A DNA stretch of 64,000 nt from Bradyrhizobium sp. Ghvi (GCF_900115265.1 NZ_FOVU01000008.1:1-64000), one strand, 5' to 3'. Positions 26,402-35,497 are shown, counted from the first letter of the stretch. Translations and numbers: made by a program. The notes: a model not told the origin generated them from the letters alone.

Positions 26402-27196
26402 ATGAAGCGAACGATTGCCCTGATGGGGCTTGGCCTCGCTCTGCTCGCGCCAACAGCGCGCGCGCAGGACATGGTGCGCGATCTCGATCTGACGTCACCC
26501 GCCATGGTCTCCGCCGAGATGACTCGGCAGGAGGTCGAGGCCATTCTGACCAATGCAAGCGCCGGCGCGCCCGCCGATTTGACCGGCAAGCGGCTATCGG
26601 GGCTCGATCTCAGCGGTCTCGACCTGACCAAGGCAATTCTCCGCACGGCACGGCTCAACAAGACGAAACTCGCTGGCGCCCGTCTTGACGGGGCGATCCT
26701 CGATCAAGCGTGGCTGTTGGATGCGGATCTTACAAGGGCGAGCCTGAAGGGAGCCAATCTGTTCGCGTCGCAGATGGCGCGCGCTCGCCTCGACGGCGCC
26801 GATCTAACCGGGGCGCGCATCGCGGCCGACCTCAGCGGCGCGAGTCTGGTCGGCGCGTCGATCGCGGATGCGCATCTCGGTGCCGACATGCGCAACCAGT
26901 CGATGGGATTGATGCGCGCCGTGCTAAGATCTGCCAATCTGGCGCAGTTGAACGCCCGCAACGCGGACCTGTCCCGGGTCGATCTCGAATTTGCTTCCCT
27001 CAAGGGTGCTGACCTGACCGGCGCATCGCTGAAGAACGCTCAGCTCGGTGGCGCCGACCTGACCGGCACGACCATCATCGACGCCGATTTCGATGGCGCC
27101 GATCTCACTTCCGCCAAACTGATTGCGCCGATCGGCCTTGACCGAGCCAAGAATTTCGACAAGGCAAAGAACCTTGAGCGCCTGATCAGACGATAG
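26402..27196 (+). CDS. Exported pentapeptide-repeat protein
   Basis: A 264-residue protein with signal peptide (MKRTIALMGLGLALLAPTARA) and about 30 tandem A(D/N)LXX pentapeptides from residue 58 to 245, for example LSGLDLSGLDLTKAIL and LKGADLTGASLKNAQL, which fold as a right-handed quadrilateral beta-helix. It lies on the same strand about 50 bp after the NitT/TauT-type operon and so may be co-transcribed. Exported pentapeptide proteins have no agreed function; one beside quinoprotein genes has no known job. Confidence 0.85.
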   Translation: MKRTIALMGLGLALLAPTARAQDMVRDLDLTSPAMVSAEMTRQEVEAILTNASAGAPADLTGKRLSGLDLSGLDLTKAILRTARLNKTKLAGARLDGAILDQAWLLDADLTRASLKGANLFASQMARARLDGADLTGARIAADLSGASLVGASIADAHLGADMRNQSMGLMRAVLRSANLAQLNARNADLSRVDLEFASLKGADLTGASLKNAQLGGADLTGTTIIDADFDGADLTSAKLIAPIGLDRAKNFDKAKNLERLIRR

Positions 27197-27223
27197 TGGC
27201 GCCACTTTGGGGAGAATGGGGTG

Positions 27224-27571
27224 ATGCGTTGGTGTCTCGTTTTGATCGCGGTGCTGGTGTGTGCCGGTGAAGCCGCCGCGCAGACCAAGGGCAAAGGCAT
27301 CCGGCTCTGGAATCTGACGAGCGAGACGATTTCCGGCTTCCAGCTCGCACCGTCTGGCAAGACGGATTGGGGTCCGAACCAGTGCCTGAACGACAAGGAC
27401 AAGGAGGTGGATCACGACGAGCGGCTGCGCATCACCGGCGTTGAGCCCGGCCGCTACGACGCCAAGGTCAGCTATCCCAATTCACGGCAATGCATCGTTC
27501 GCGACATCGAGATCAAGGCGGATGCAGTGTTCTCGATCGCCGACAAGGACCTGAAGGACTGCACCAAGTAA
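27224..27571 (+). CDS. Small exported hypothetical protein
   Basis: A 115-residue protein with signal peptide (LVLIAVLVCAGEAAA) and a beta-rich mature domain (IRLWNLTSETISGFQLAPS, VDHDERLRITGVEPGRYDAKVSYP). It resembles small exported proteins with an Ig-like or transthyretin-like fold. Three Cys remain in the mature protein (NQCLND, RQCIVRD, DCTK). It follows the pentapeptide protein by 27 bp and may be co-transcribed. Family not recognised. Confidence 0.65.
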   Translation: MRWCLVLIAVLVCAGEAAAQTKGKGIRLWNLTSETISGFQLAPSGKTDWGPNQCLNDKDKEVDHDERLRITGVEPGRYDAKVSYPNSRQCIVRDIEIKADAVFSIADKDLKDCTK

Positions 27572-27575
27572 CGCG

Positions 27576-27785
27576 TCAGGCCTTGTCGTTCGGGCGCGGA
27601 TACTCGCAGCGCCAGCGCACCGCCTGCCATTTCGGATGCTCACCGACCCACTGCGCGATGTAAGGCGGCGCGGCCATGGAGCATTGCGCCGGCGAACCGC
27701 CAAAGTTGAACACCAGATGCTGCTCCTCACAGGTCGCAGGCGAGAGCACCGCACAGACAGTCACCACCAGGTCGATCGGGTTCAT
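27576..27785 (-). CDS. Small hypothetical protein
   Basis: A 69-residue protein beginning MNPIDLVVTVCAVLSPATC. The four Cys and a W/Q-rich middle (YIAQWVGEHPKWQAVRWRC) look like a genuine small conserved protein, probably secreted or periplasmic. Its stop is only 5 bp from the convergent stop of the preceding gene. Similar small proteins occur in Bradyrhizobium; function unknown. Confidence 0.55.
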   Translation of the reverse strand: MNPIDLVVTVCAVLSPATCEEQHLVFNFGGSPAQCSMAAPPYIAQWVGEHPKWQAVRWRCEYPRPNDKA

Positions 27786-27993
27786 GCCGAGAGTCCTTCA
27801 GGGATCGCCAGGAAATTACCATAGACAGCTACGCCTCAGGCCGCCGGAAGTTTCAAACAGGCGTGAGCCGGCGGGAATGATCGGGCTGCAGCCAAGGGCA
27901 CCGACCATCGCAGGCGTGGCGGAGAGGCAATCGGCGCCTTGCCGCCTGCTGATTTCGTCAATAAGCTTGTTCCCGACAACTGCTAACAGGCTG

Positions 27994-29058
27994 ATGGCTC
28001 TCAAGGAAACCTTCCGGCGCGGCGTCGCGAACGCAACCTATGTGCTGGTGCTCGTCGCCAGCACCTCTGCCGTCACGGATTGTGTCCCGCGAGCTGCCGC
28101 GCAGACGCAGCTCGATAAATCCAATTCGGGTCACATCGAGCCTTCCCGCACCGCAAACAGCGACCAACCTGTGGTCAAGTTGACGCCGAGCCAGCAGGCT
28201 CAGGTCGGGCTCGAAACCGCAGCTCTCGAAGCAGCTCCACATCCCGAGCAATTCCGCGCCTATGGCGCCGTGCTCGATATCTCCCGCATCACGGAGCTGG
28301 CCAACAGCTACGCCAACGCGCAAGCCCAATTCCAGACAGCGCAGGCCAAGCTCGAAGTCGCGAAGAGCGCATACGACCGGACCAAGAATCTCGTCGACTC
28401 CGCCGCCCTCCCAAAGAAGGAAGCCGAGACCGCAGAAGGAACATTGCGGGTCGACAAGGCGGCGCTGGCCGCGGCGGAATCACAGCTCAGGACCTTGGCA
28501 GCAACAGCACAGCAGGAATGGGGGCCGGTCATCGGCCGCGGAATCGTCGAGCGTTCGCCGGCCGTTGTCAGACTGATCGAACGTGATCAGTTTCTGGTTC
28601 AGGTGACGCTGCCGCCCGGCACCACCGTCACCGGCACTCCGGGAACGGCGCTGGCGCAGGCGCCGACGCGGAATGCGAATATCGATCTGCAGTACATCTC
28701 TCCGGCAACGCGCACCGACCCTCGCATTCAGGGATTGAGCTATTTCTTCTCCGTGCCGGGCGATAGCGGCCTGCTGCCCGGCATGAACACCACGGTCTAT
28801 GTGCCGTCGGGCAACACCTATGAGGGCGTGTTCATCGAAGACACTGCCATCGTGCGGTGGCAAGGTCGGGCGTGGGTCTACTTGCGTGTAAGCCCCGACA
28901 GCTTCCGACGGCATCCGATCAGTACGGACCAGCCGGTTTCCGATGACGATTACGTCGTCCGGGACATCCCATCGGGGTCCGAAATCGTCATGCGGGGCGC
29001 GCAGGTCCTGTTGTCCGAGGAGGCCAAAAGCGAGCTTCGGGGCGGCGATGACGATTGA
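27994..29058 (+). CDS. Periplasmic adaptor of an RND efflux system (CusB/CzcB-like)
   Basis: A 354-residue membrane-fusion protein starting MALKETFRRGVANATYVLVL, with an N-terminal membrane anchor or signal. Residues about 95-170 form a helical hairpin (SYANAQAQFQTAQAKLEVAKS), and the C-terminal half has the beta-barrel and membrane-proximal domains (LLPGMNTTVYVPSG, RWQGRAWVYLR). AGG precedes the ATG; the longer frame from 27676 has no signal and is not used. The RND pump gene overlaps its end by 11 bp. It would link that pump to an outer-membrane channel not encoded here. Confidence 0.85.
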   Translation: MALKETFRRGVANATYVLVLVASTSAVTDCVPRAAAQTQLDKSNSGHIEPSRTANSDQPVVKLTPSQQAQVGLETAALEAAPHPEQFRAYGAVLDISRITELANSYANAQAQFQTAQAKLEVAKSAYDRTKNLVDSAALPKKEAETAEGTLRVDKAALAAAESQLRTLAATAQQEWGPVIGRGIVERSPAVVRLIERDQFLVQVTLPPGTTVTGTPGTALAQAPTRNANIDLQYISPATRTDPRIQGLSYFFSVPGDSGLLPGMNTTVYVPSGNTYEGVFIEDTAIVRWQGRAWVYLRVSPDSFRRHPISTDQPVSDDDYVVRDIPSGSEIVMRGAQVLLSEEAKSELRGGDDD

Positions 29059-32000
29059 TGGCGCCGGCTCCGGCAAGTCAGGGCCGCAAGCCGCTCTCGT
29101 CGAATTTGCCATCCGCTTCCGCGGCATCGTGCTCGCGCTTTCGTTCGCACTGCTGGGCTACGGCCTGTTCGCGCTTGGTGAAGCCAAGTACGGCGTTTTC
29201 CCCGAATTCGCGCCACCGCAGGTCACGATCCAGACCGAAGCTCCGGGCCTCAGCCCCGAGCATGTCGAGATCCTGGTCACGCAACCGATCGAAACGTCGA
29301 TCAACGGCCTGGCCGGAGTCGAGAGTCTGCGCTCGTCGTCGATTCAGGGCCTCTCGGTCGTGACCGTCATCTTCCAGCCGCGCAGCGATATCTATCGGGC
29401 GCGCCAATTGGTGACCGAACGCCTCGCGGTCGTGGCCGCGCGCCTGCCGCAGGGCGTTCAGCCGCCGTCGATGACGCCACTGACGCCGCTGGCCGGCACG
29501 GTGCTGGTCATCGGCCTGACGTCCGACCAGCGTTCGCTGATGGATTTGCGCACCATTGCGGACTGGACCGTGGCAAGACGACTTCTGGCTGTGCAGGGCG
29601 TGGCACAGGTCTCGACCTACGGCAAAGACGTCAGATCCCTGCAAGTGCAGGTCCGCCCCGACGATCTGATCCGCTTCCGGGTCGGCCTGAATGACGTGCT
29701 GGCCGCCGCGCGCAAAGCCACCGGCGTGCGTGGCGCTGGTTTCATCGATACCGCCAATCAGCGCATCACGCTGCAAACCCAGGGACAGTCGCTGACGCCA
29801 GACCAGCTGGCCCACACCGTGCTTCTGCACGAAGGCGGCGCAAGCGTGGTTCTCGGCGACGTCGCAACCGTCGTGACCGCTCCCGAGCAGCCGATCGGAG
29901 CCGCCCTCATCGACGGTGTGCCCGGCATCATGCTCATGGTGAGCCAGCAATATGGCGCGAATACACGAGATGTCACCACACGCGCGGAAGCCGCACTGCA
30001 AGAGCTGCGACCCATCCTCGAAGCCGATGGCGTCAAGCTTCATGCGGACATATTTCGTCCGGCCAACTTCATCGATGCGGCGACCGAGAACGTCCTCAAC
30101 GCCCTGTTGATCGGCGGAGCCCTCGTGGTCGTCGTTCTCTTCCTGTTTCTATTCGACTGGCGCACTTCGATCATCAGCTGCATCGCGATTCCCCTGTCGT
30201 TGATAGCGGCCGTGCTCGCATTGCAATGGATGGGAGAAACTCTCAACACGATGACGCTGGGCGGCCTCGCAATCGCGATCGGCGAAGTCGTCGATGACGC
30301 CGTGATCGGCGTCGAAAACGTCGTACGCCGGTTGCGCGAAAATCGCCGGGCAACGGCGCCGAGACCCGAAGCTCGTGTCGTGCTCGACGCTTTCCTCGAG
30401 GTGCGCACTGCGGTTGCCTACGCGACGTTTGCGGTGCTGCTGGTGTTCTTTCCGATCCTGACGCTTTCCGGCATTGCCGGTCGCCTGTTCGGCCCGCTAG
30501 GCATCGCCTACATCTTCGCCGTGATCGCATCGCTCGCGGTTGCTCTCACGGTGACGCCGGCGCTCTCGATGCTGCTCCTCGTCGGGAGGAGCGGGAGAGA
30601 ACGCTTGCATGAACCGCCGGCGGTGCGTTGGTCCCGTCGCTACTACCAGGCCTTGCTGCGTCGCATCGGCCGCTTCCCGAAGCTGGTGATGACGGCAGCC
30701 GCAGCCGTCACGATCGCCGGCATAGCAATGCTGCCTTTCTTTGGCGGCACCTTCCTCCCCGACCTCAGGGAAGGCCATTTGATTCTGCACGTCTCGGCAA
30801 TCCCCGGCACCTCGCTCGACGAATCTCTTCGCATCGGCAAACTGATGACGGATGCGCTTCGGCAGATCCCGGGCGTCCGCAGGGTGGCGCAGCATGCAGG
30901 TCGGGCCGAGGCCGGGATCGACACGGTCGGTCCGCATTCCAGCGAGTTCGAGGTTGATTTGGCGCCAGGGCTCTCGGGACAGGCCCAATCCGAAGCGGAA
31001 GCGCGCATCAGGGACGCCCTCGCCGACTTCCCTGGAGTTTCCTTCTCCAGCAAGACCTACCTCACCGAACGTGTGGAGGAGACCGTCTCCGGCTTCAGCG
31101 CGGCCGTGGTCATCAATATATACGGGTCCGATCTCGACTCGCTGGATCGCACTGCACGCGACGTCGCGCGAGAGCTCGACGAAGTCGGCGGCGCCGCCGA
31201 CGTCCAGCGACGCTCACCGCCCGGAATGCCGCAGGTCAACGTGACACTTCGGCCGGCCGATCTGCAGCGCTGGGGACTCGATGCCGTCGAAGTGCTCGAA
31301 CTGGTGCGCACCGCCTATCAAGGCGACATCGTCGGCCAGGGGTATGAAGGCAACGCCGTCTTCAACATCATCGTGATCCTCGATGGGCCGGCCCGCGCAC
31401 GGCTTACCCAGATCGGCGACCTGCCGGTGCGCACGCCGAGCGGCGCCTACATTCTGCTGAAACAGATCGCCGACATCTATGAAACGTCGGGTCGTTATCA
31501 GATCCAGCACCAGAATGCGCAGCGCGTTCAAACCGTAACGGCGAATGTCAGCGGACGCGATCTCGAATCCTTCGTGGCCGCCGCCAAACGCAAGCTTGCC
31601 CGCGAAGTCAAACTCCCACCCGGCGCTCGCATCGAATTTGCCGGAGCGGCCGAAGCTCAAGCCCGGTCGCGACGCGATCTCATCGTCAATTCCCTGCTGG
31701 CCGGGATAGGCATCGTCGTTCTGCTCTCGATGGTCACAGGCCATTGGCGCAATCTGTTGCTGGTGCTGATCAACCTGCCGTTCGCATTGGTCGGTGGTGT
31801 GCTCGCACTCGCGTTGACGGGTGGCCTGCTTTCGCTGGGATCGATGGTCGGCTTCGTCACGCTGCTCGGAATCACGCTGCGGAATTCGATCCTCATGATT
31901 TCGCATTACGAGCATCTCGTCCTCATCGATGGCCGTGCATGGGGAGCGGAAACTGCGATGGAAGGCGCGGCGGATCGTCTGGTCCCGATCCTGATGACAT

Positions 32001-32182
32001 CTCTCGTGACTGGCTTGGGATTGCTGCCGCTCGCCATCGGCGCAGGAGAGCCCGGCCGTGAAATCGAGGGCCCGATGGCGATCGTCATCCTTGGGGGTCT
32101 TATGACCTCGATGGCACTTAGTCTGCTGGTGTTGCCGACCCTTGCGCTTCGTTACGCGCGTTTCAAGGTCCGTGCTGAATGA
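29048..32182 (+). CDS. RND efflux pump, heavy-metal (HME/CusA-type) family
   Basis: A 1044-residue inner-membrane pump with the RND pattern: one N-terminal helix, a large periplasmic loop, six membrane helices, a second loop and five final helices. The acidic motif of TM4 reads GEVVDDAVIGVENVVRRLRE at about 412-430, typical of heavy-metal efflux members. It is encoded with its adaptor and overlaps it by 11 bp. Substrate unknown: copper, cobalt/zinc or, given the surrounding lanthanide genes, lanthanide export are all possible. No TolC-like gene is in the window. Confidence 0.88.
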   Translation: MTIDGAGSGKSGPQAALVEFAIRFRGIVLALSFALLGYGLFALGEAKYGVFPEFAPPQVTIQTEAPGLSPEHVEILVTQPIETSINGLAGVESLRSSSIQGLSVVTVIFQPRSDIYRARQLVTERLAVVAARLPQGVQPPSMTPLTPLAGTVLVIGLTSDQRSLMDLRTIADWTVARRLLAVQGVAQVSTYGKDVRSLQVQVRPDDLIRFRVGLNDVLAAARKATGVRGAGFIDTANQRITLQTQGQSLTPDQLAHTVLLHEGGASVVLGDVATVVTAPEQPIGAALIDGVPGIMLMVSQQYGANTRDVTTRAEAALQELRPILEADGVKLHADIFRPANFIDAATENVLNALLIGGALVVVVLFLFLFDWRTSIISCIAIPLSLIAAVLALQWMGETLNTMTLGGLAIAIGEVVDDAVIGVENVVRRLRENRRATAPRPEARVVLDAFLEVRTAVAYATFAVLLVFFPILTLSGIAGRLFGPLGIAYIFAVIASLAVALTVTPALSMLLLVGRSGRERLHEPPAVRWSRRYYQALLRRIGRFPKLVMTAAAAVTIAGIAMLPFFGGTFLPDLREGHLILHVSAIPGTSLDESLRIGKLMTDALRQIPGVRRVAQHAGRAEAGIDTVGPHSSEFEVDLAPGLSGQAQSEAEARIRDALADFPGVSFSSKTYLTERVEETVSGFSAAVVINIYGSDLDSLDRTARDVARELDEVGGAADVQRRSPPGMPQVNVTLRPADLQRWGLDAVEVLELVRTAYQGDIVGQGYEGNAVFNIIVILDGPARARLTQIGDLPVRTPSGAYILLKQIADIYETSGRYQIQHQNAQRVQTVTANVSGRDLESFVAAAKRKLAREVKLPPGARIEFAGAAEAQARSRRDLIVNSLLAGIGIVVLLSMVTGHWRNLLLVLINLPFALVGGVLALALTGGLLSLGSMVGFVTLLGITLRNSILMISHYEHLVLIDGRAWGAETAMEGAADRLVPILMTSLVTGLGLLPLAIGAGEPGREIEGPMAIVILGGLMTSMALSLLVLPTLALRYARFKVRAE

Positions 32183-32291
32183 AGGGAAATTCGCCTTCCG
32201 GTCTGGGGAGTTGAGACTTCGAGCCCATTGCTCGATCGCTCTCGACGCCGGATGCCGGAGAGCGAACGCGCCGAACGCCGAATCACCGTCG

Positions 32292-32321
32292 CGGCCTCGA
32301 TGGTATCCGCCATCGAGGCCG
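32292..32321. terminator. Hairpin 3' of pqqA and of the RND gene
   Basis: CGGCCTCGATGG and CCATCGAGGCCG form a perfect 12 bp stem with loop TATCCG. It lies 16 bases beyond the pqqA stop on the minus strand and 110 bases beyond the RND stop on the plus strand. There is no T tract, so intrinsic termination is only possible, not shown; a transcript-stabilising role is an alternative. Confidence 0.6.
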
Positions 32322-32337
32322 TGACAGGTCGTCAGTC

Positions 32338-32418
32338 TTACTTGCGCGCAGCGCAGGCGTACATGTTGATTTCCATGCCGACCGGCACTTCCACGATCTT
32401 CGGAGCTTTCCAGGCCAT
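32338..32418 (-). CDS. pqqA: PQQ precursor peptide PqqA
   Basis: A 26-residue peptide beginning MAWKAPKIVEVPVGMEINMY. Glu16 and Tyr20, spaced as E-x3-Y, are the residues cross-linked and excised to make pyrroloquinoline quinone; length and sequence match PqqA. GGGAGA lies 6-11 bases before the ATG. It is too short for usual gene callers. No pqqBCDE follows, so this is either a stand-alone or an extra precursor gene placed among the quinoproteins that use the cofactor. Confidence 0.95.
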   Translation of the reverse strand: MAWKAPKIVEVPVGMEINMYACAARK

Positions 32419-32653
32419 TCGGGTCTCCCAAGTATTTTGAGCCAAGTATTCGAGCGCGACATCGCGCGGGGCAAAACGTAGGGCTGTGCTCCATGCAGTT
32501 CAAGCCTGGATTCGAACACCGAGCGACTCTGTGCCGATTCTTCGCGGCCGCATTTCGCTCTCGGACAAAGCCAGTTCCCTCTTGGTCAAACGCGACGACT
32601 GAGCAGCGCCTTGCGCGAGGCGGCGCACCTCTCGATACGGCTACGCTTCAGCG
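32419..32653. other. Region upstream of pqqA
   Basis: This 235 bp segment must carry the pqqA ribosome binding site and probably its promoter on the minus strand. I see no clear -35/-10 pair or operator and no other gene. Confidence 0.4.
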
Positions 32654-32980
32654 TCAGCAGCCCTTGTCGGCCGTCGTCGCATTCGGCTTGGCGCCTTGAG
32701 CGCTCTGAGCCGCCGTCGGCTGACTTTGCATCTGACGCTGCGCGTCTTCGGACGACGTCGGTGTTTCGCCGCTCGCGCGATTCATCGTGCTGGTCGGCGG
32801 ATGCTGGTTATTGCTCGCCATGTCGGATGGCTGGGACTGCGCCGAGCCCACCGTGACAGGACCAGAACCAGCGTCCTTGTCGCTGGCGGTGCTACCCGTG
32901 TTGCAGGGGCCCGCCATCGCCATGCCGGCGCTCAGCGTCAAGGCTGTGCACGCAAGAAGAATGGATCGTTTCGTGTTCAT
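32654..32980 (-). CDS. Small exported low-complexity protein
   Basis: A 108-residue protein with a signal peptide (ILLACTALTLSAGMAMAG) and a mature region rich in Ser, Gln, Thr, Pro and Asn, with Cys near the start (GPCNTG) and as the very last residue (DKGC). It looks disordered. It is on the same strand as pqqA and lanM and may be part of one transcript. Similar small secreted proteins are at 45921 and 54923. Function unknown. Confidence 0.6.
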   Translation of the reverse strand: MNTKRSILLACTALTLSAGMAMAGPCNTGSTASDKDAGSGPVTVGSAQSQPSDMASNNQHPPTSTMNRASGETPTSSEDAQRQMQSQPTAAQSAQGAKPNATTADKGC

Positions 32981-33093
32981 CTGATCGTCTCCTCAATCCT
33001 TACCGCCGCGGGATCTCAGCCCCGGGCGGGGATGTTGAGAAGAACAGGTCGAATCGGCCGATGTTCCGAAGTCGGGGCAGAATTCCGCCCCGC

Positions 33094-33486
33094 TTATTGC
33101 AACAGCCGCAGCAATGCGCGGCCAGCGCGCGATCTCAGCTCCTTCGCGTCCAGCGTTCCATCCTTGTCGGGATCGGCTGCGTTGAAGCGCTGCTCCACCA
33201 CGCCGAGGTACTCGTCGAGCGTCAGGGTCCGATCATGATCGGGATCCGCGGCCGCGAGTTCCTTCGCGGTTAAACGTCCACGCAATTCGCGGGCGTCAAG
33301 CGTCCCGTCATGGTCGGGATCGAGCTTTGCGAACAGCGCGGCTGCGGCCTTCTTCACCTCGGCGAGGTCGAGTGTGCCGTCATTGTCGGTGTCGAACATC
33401 TTGACGGCGCTGCCGGATGCCGACCAAGCCGGCCCCGCCAGCAATGCAATCGTGAGCGCAAGCGCAACTGAGCGACGCGATATCAT
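33094..33486 (-). CDS. lanM: Lanmodulin homologue (periplasmic EF-hand lanthanide-binding protein)
   Basis: A 130-residue exported protein with signal peptide (about 1-23). Four EF-hand loops lie at 32-43, 56-67, 81-92 and 105-116, separated by 12, 13 and 12 residues and followed by a 14-residue tail, the same spacing as Methylobacterium lanmodulin. Loops 2 and 4 have the lanmodulin hallmark Pro at position 2 (DPDHDGTLDARE, DPDKDGTLDAKE). Loop 1 has Thr at position 2, and loop 3 has Arg at position 6 and Thr at position 9. GGGAGG precedes the ATG. It probably binds lanthanides in the periplasm for the neighbouring quinoproteins. Confidence 0.92.
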   Translation of the reverse strand: MISRRSVALALTIALLAGPAWSASGSAVKMFDTDNDGTLDLAEVKKAAAALFAKLDPDHDGTLDARELRGRLTAKELAAADPDHDRTLTLDEYLGVVEQRFNAADPDKDGTLDAKELRSRAGRALLRLLQ

Positions 33487-33820
33487 TTGAGACCTCCCTG
33501 ACCAAAAGCCCTGATTCATCGGGGCTCGAAAGCTACATAAGTCCACAAGCCTGCCCCGGTTCAAGCCCGAAATTGCAACCTGCAGGCCGCACAACTCACG
33601 CCCGCCGATTGCGACGCCACGCCGAGACAACTTCGTGCCGCGGAATTATTTCAGCGTCTGCACACAAGTGAGGAGTCGACCATCAGGTTTCCCTGAGGTG
33701 ACTGGCATCCGACGTCCAACATATCGGCAGGCCGCTTTCGACTTTCGTATTGACGCGTTTTGTTTTCCGACGGAGTGTTGCGATCGCAGCGTCAAAAGGC
33801 GCGCATATTGGGAGGAACGG
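33487..33820. promoter_or_regulatory. Divergent region between lanM and the PQQ alcohol dehydrogenase
   Basis: This 334 bp gap separates the outward-facing lanM and PQQ dehydrogenase genes, so it should hold promoters for both. GGAGG at 33811-33815 is the ribosome binding site of the rightward gene. No confident operator is visible. Confidence 0.45.
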
Positions 33821-35485
33821 ATGAAACGTTTTGCGATGGCCGCGAGCCTCGTCATATCCGCATGCTCGGTTGCGAGCGCACAGACGACCGATCAGCTGGT
33901 CAAGGGCGCAACCGATACGTCGAACGTTCTCAACTACGGGATGGGCTACAATCTCCAGCGCTTCTCGACCCTGAACCAGATCAATAAGGACACCGTCAAG
34001 AACCTCGTCCCGGTCTGGAACTACTCCTTCAACGACGATCGCAGCGAGGAATCACAGCCGCTGGTGTACCAGGGCGTGATCTACGTGACCTCTCACAACG
34101 CGACCATGGCGGTCGACGCCAAGACCGGCAAGCAGATCTGGAAATCCAAGATCGAATATCCGGCCGAGACGCCGCGTATCGTCTGCTGCGGCATCATCAA
34201 CCGCGGCGCCGCGCTCTATGAAGGCAAGCTCTTCCGCACCACCCTCGATGCCAACGTGATCGCACTCGACGCCAAGGACGGCAAGGAGCTGTGGCGGCAA
34301 AAGGCCGCCGACATCAAGGAAGGCTATTCGATGACGGTGGCGCCGCTGGTCGCCGACGGCGTACTCATCACCGGCATCTCCGGCGCCGAGTTCGGCACCC
34401 GCGGCTTCATCGACGGCTGGGACCCGGCAACTGGTAAGCATCTCTGGCGCACGCATTCGATCCCCTCGCCGGACGAGCCCGGGGGCGACACCTGGAAAGG
34501 CGACACCTGGAAGCTCGGCGGCGGCTCGACGTGGATCACGGGGTCCTACGATCCCGAGCTGAACACGGTCTATTGGGGCATCGGCAATCCGGGTCCGTTC
34601 AACTCGGCGGTGCGCCCCGGTGACAATCTCTACACCTGCTCGGTGCTGGCGATGGATCCCAAGACCGGCAAGATCAAGTGGCACTACCAATTCTCGCCGA
34701 ACAATCCGTTCGACTATGATGCAGTGGCCGAAATGGTCCTCGCCGACATGAATGTCGAGGGCAAGCCGACCAAGGTGTTGATGGACGCCAATCGCAACGG
34801 CTTCTTCTACGTGCTCGACCGCACCAACGGAAAGCTGCTCGCGGCCAATCCCTACGTGAAGGTCAATTGGGCGACCAGCATCGACATGAAGACGGGCCGT
34901 CCGATCGAGACCGACGTCAGCAACGACGCGCGCGAGGGCAAGAAGGTCGTCGTCTATCCATCGGTCCTCGGCGGCAAGAACTGGGAGCCGATGTCGTTCA
35001 ATCCCCAGACCGGATTGGCCTACGCCAACACGCTCGCCTTCGGCGGCAGGTACAAGACCGAGCCGGCCACCTTCAAGCAGGGCGAATGGTATCTCGGCAT
35101 GGACCTCACCGATCCCTGGGAGTGGGGTGACGGGCCGCGCGGTCATCTCAAGGCCATCGATCCGATGACCGGCAAGGCGAAGTGGGAGGCACCGAGCGAC
35201 ATCCCGCGCTTCTCCGGCGTACTCTCGACCGCGGGCGGTGTCGTATTCTCGGGCGCGTTGACCGGCGAGTTCGAGGCCTTTGATGCCGACAGCGGCAAGA
35301 AGCTGTGGCAATTCCAGACCGGCTCCGGCATCGAGGGACAGCCGGTGACCTGGCAGCAGGACGGCGTACAGTATGTCGCGGTCACCTCCGGCTATGGCGG
35401 CGTCTACTCGCTGTTCTCCGGCGACGAGCGGCTGGCCAAGGTGCCGCCCGGTGGCTCCCTGTGGGTCTTTGCGGTCAAGCAGTAA
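33821..35485 (+). CDS. PQQ-dependent alcohol dehydrogenase, lanthanide type (ExaF/PedH-like)
   Basis: A 554-residue periplasmic quinoprotein with signal peptide (to about 21) and an eight-bladed propeller. It has the vicinal Cys122-Cys123 pair, metal ligands Glu190 (SGAEFG) and Asn256 (GIGNPG), and catalytic Asp298 followed by Asp300 (FDYDAV); the second Asp marks lanthanide-dependent enzymes. The start at 33821 follows GGAGG. It heads an operon with a cytochrome c and a XoxJ-like protein, so it is a complete dehydrogenase module, probably oxidising ethanol or other short alcohols. It is clearly distinct from XoxF. Confidence 0.92.
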   Translation: MKRFAMAASLVISACSVASAQTTDQLVKGATDTSNVLNYGMGYNLQRFSTLNQINKDTVKNLVPVWNYSFNDDRSEESQPLVYQGVIYVTSHNATMAVDAKTGKQIWKSKIEYPAETPRIVCCGIINRGAALYEGKLFRTTLDANVIALDAKDGKELWRQKAADIKEGYSMTVAPLVADGVLITGISGAEFGTRGFIDGWDPATGKHLWRTHSIPSPDEPGGDTWKGDTWKLGGGSTWITGSYDPELNTVYWGIGNPGPFNSAVRPGDNLYTCSVLAMDPKTGKIKWHYQFSPNNPFDYDAVAEMVLADMNVEGKPTKVLMDANRNGFFYVLDRTNGKLLAANPYVKVNWATSIDMKTGRPIETDVSNDAREGKKVVVYPSVLGGKNWEPMSFNPQTGLAYANTLAFGGRYKTEPATFKQGEWYLGMDLTDPWEWGDGPRGHLKAIDPMTGKAKWEAPSDIPRFSGVLSTAGGVVFSGALTGEFEAFDADSGKKLWQFQTGSGIEGQPVTWQQDGVQYVAVTSGYGGVYSLFSGDERLAKVPPGGSLWVFAVKQ

Positions 35486-35497
35486 CGGCAAGAGACG

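Noticed and set aside
34052..35491. 479-codon frame antisense to the PQQ dehydrogenase
   Set aside because: Composition is His/Arg/Val-rich with no domain, and the sense strand encodes a complete quinoprotein.
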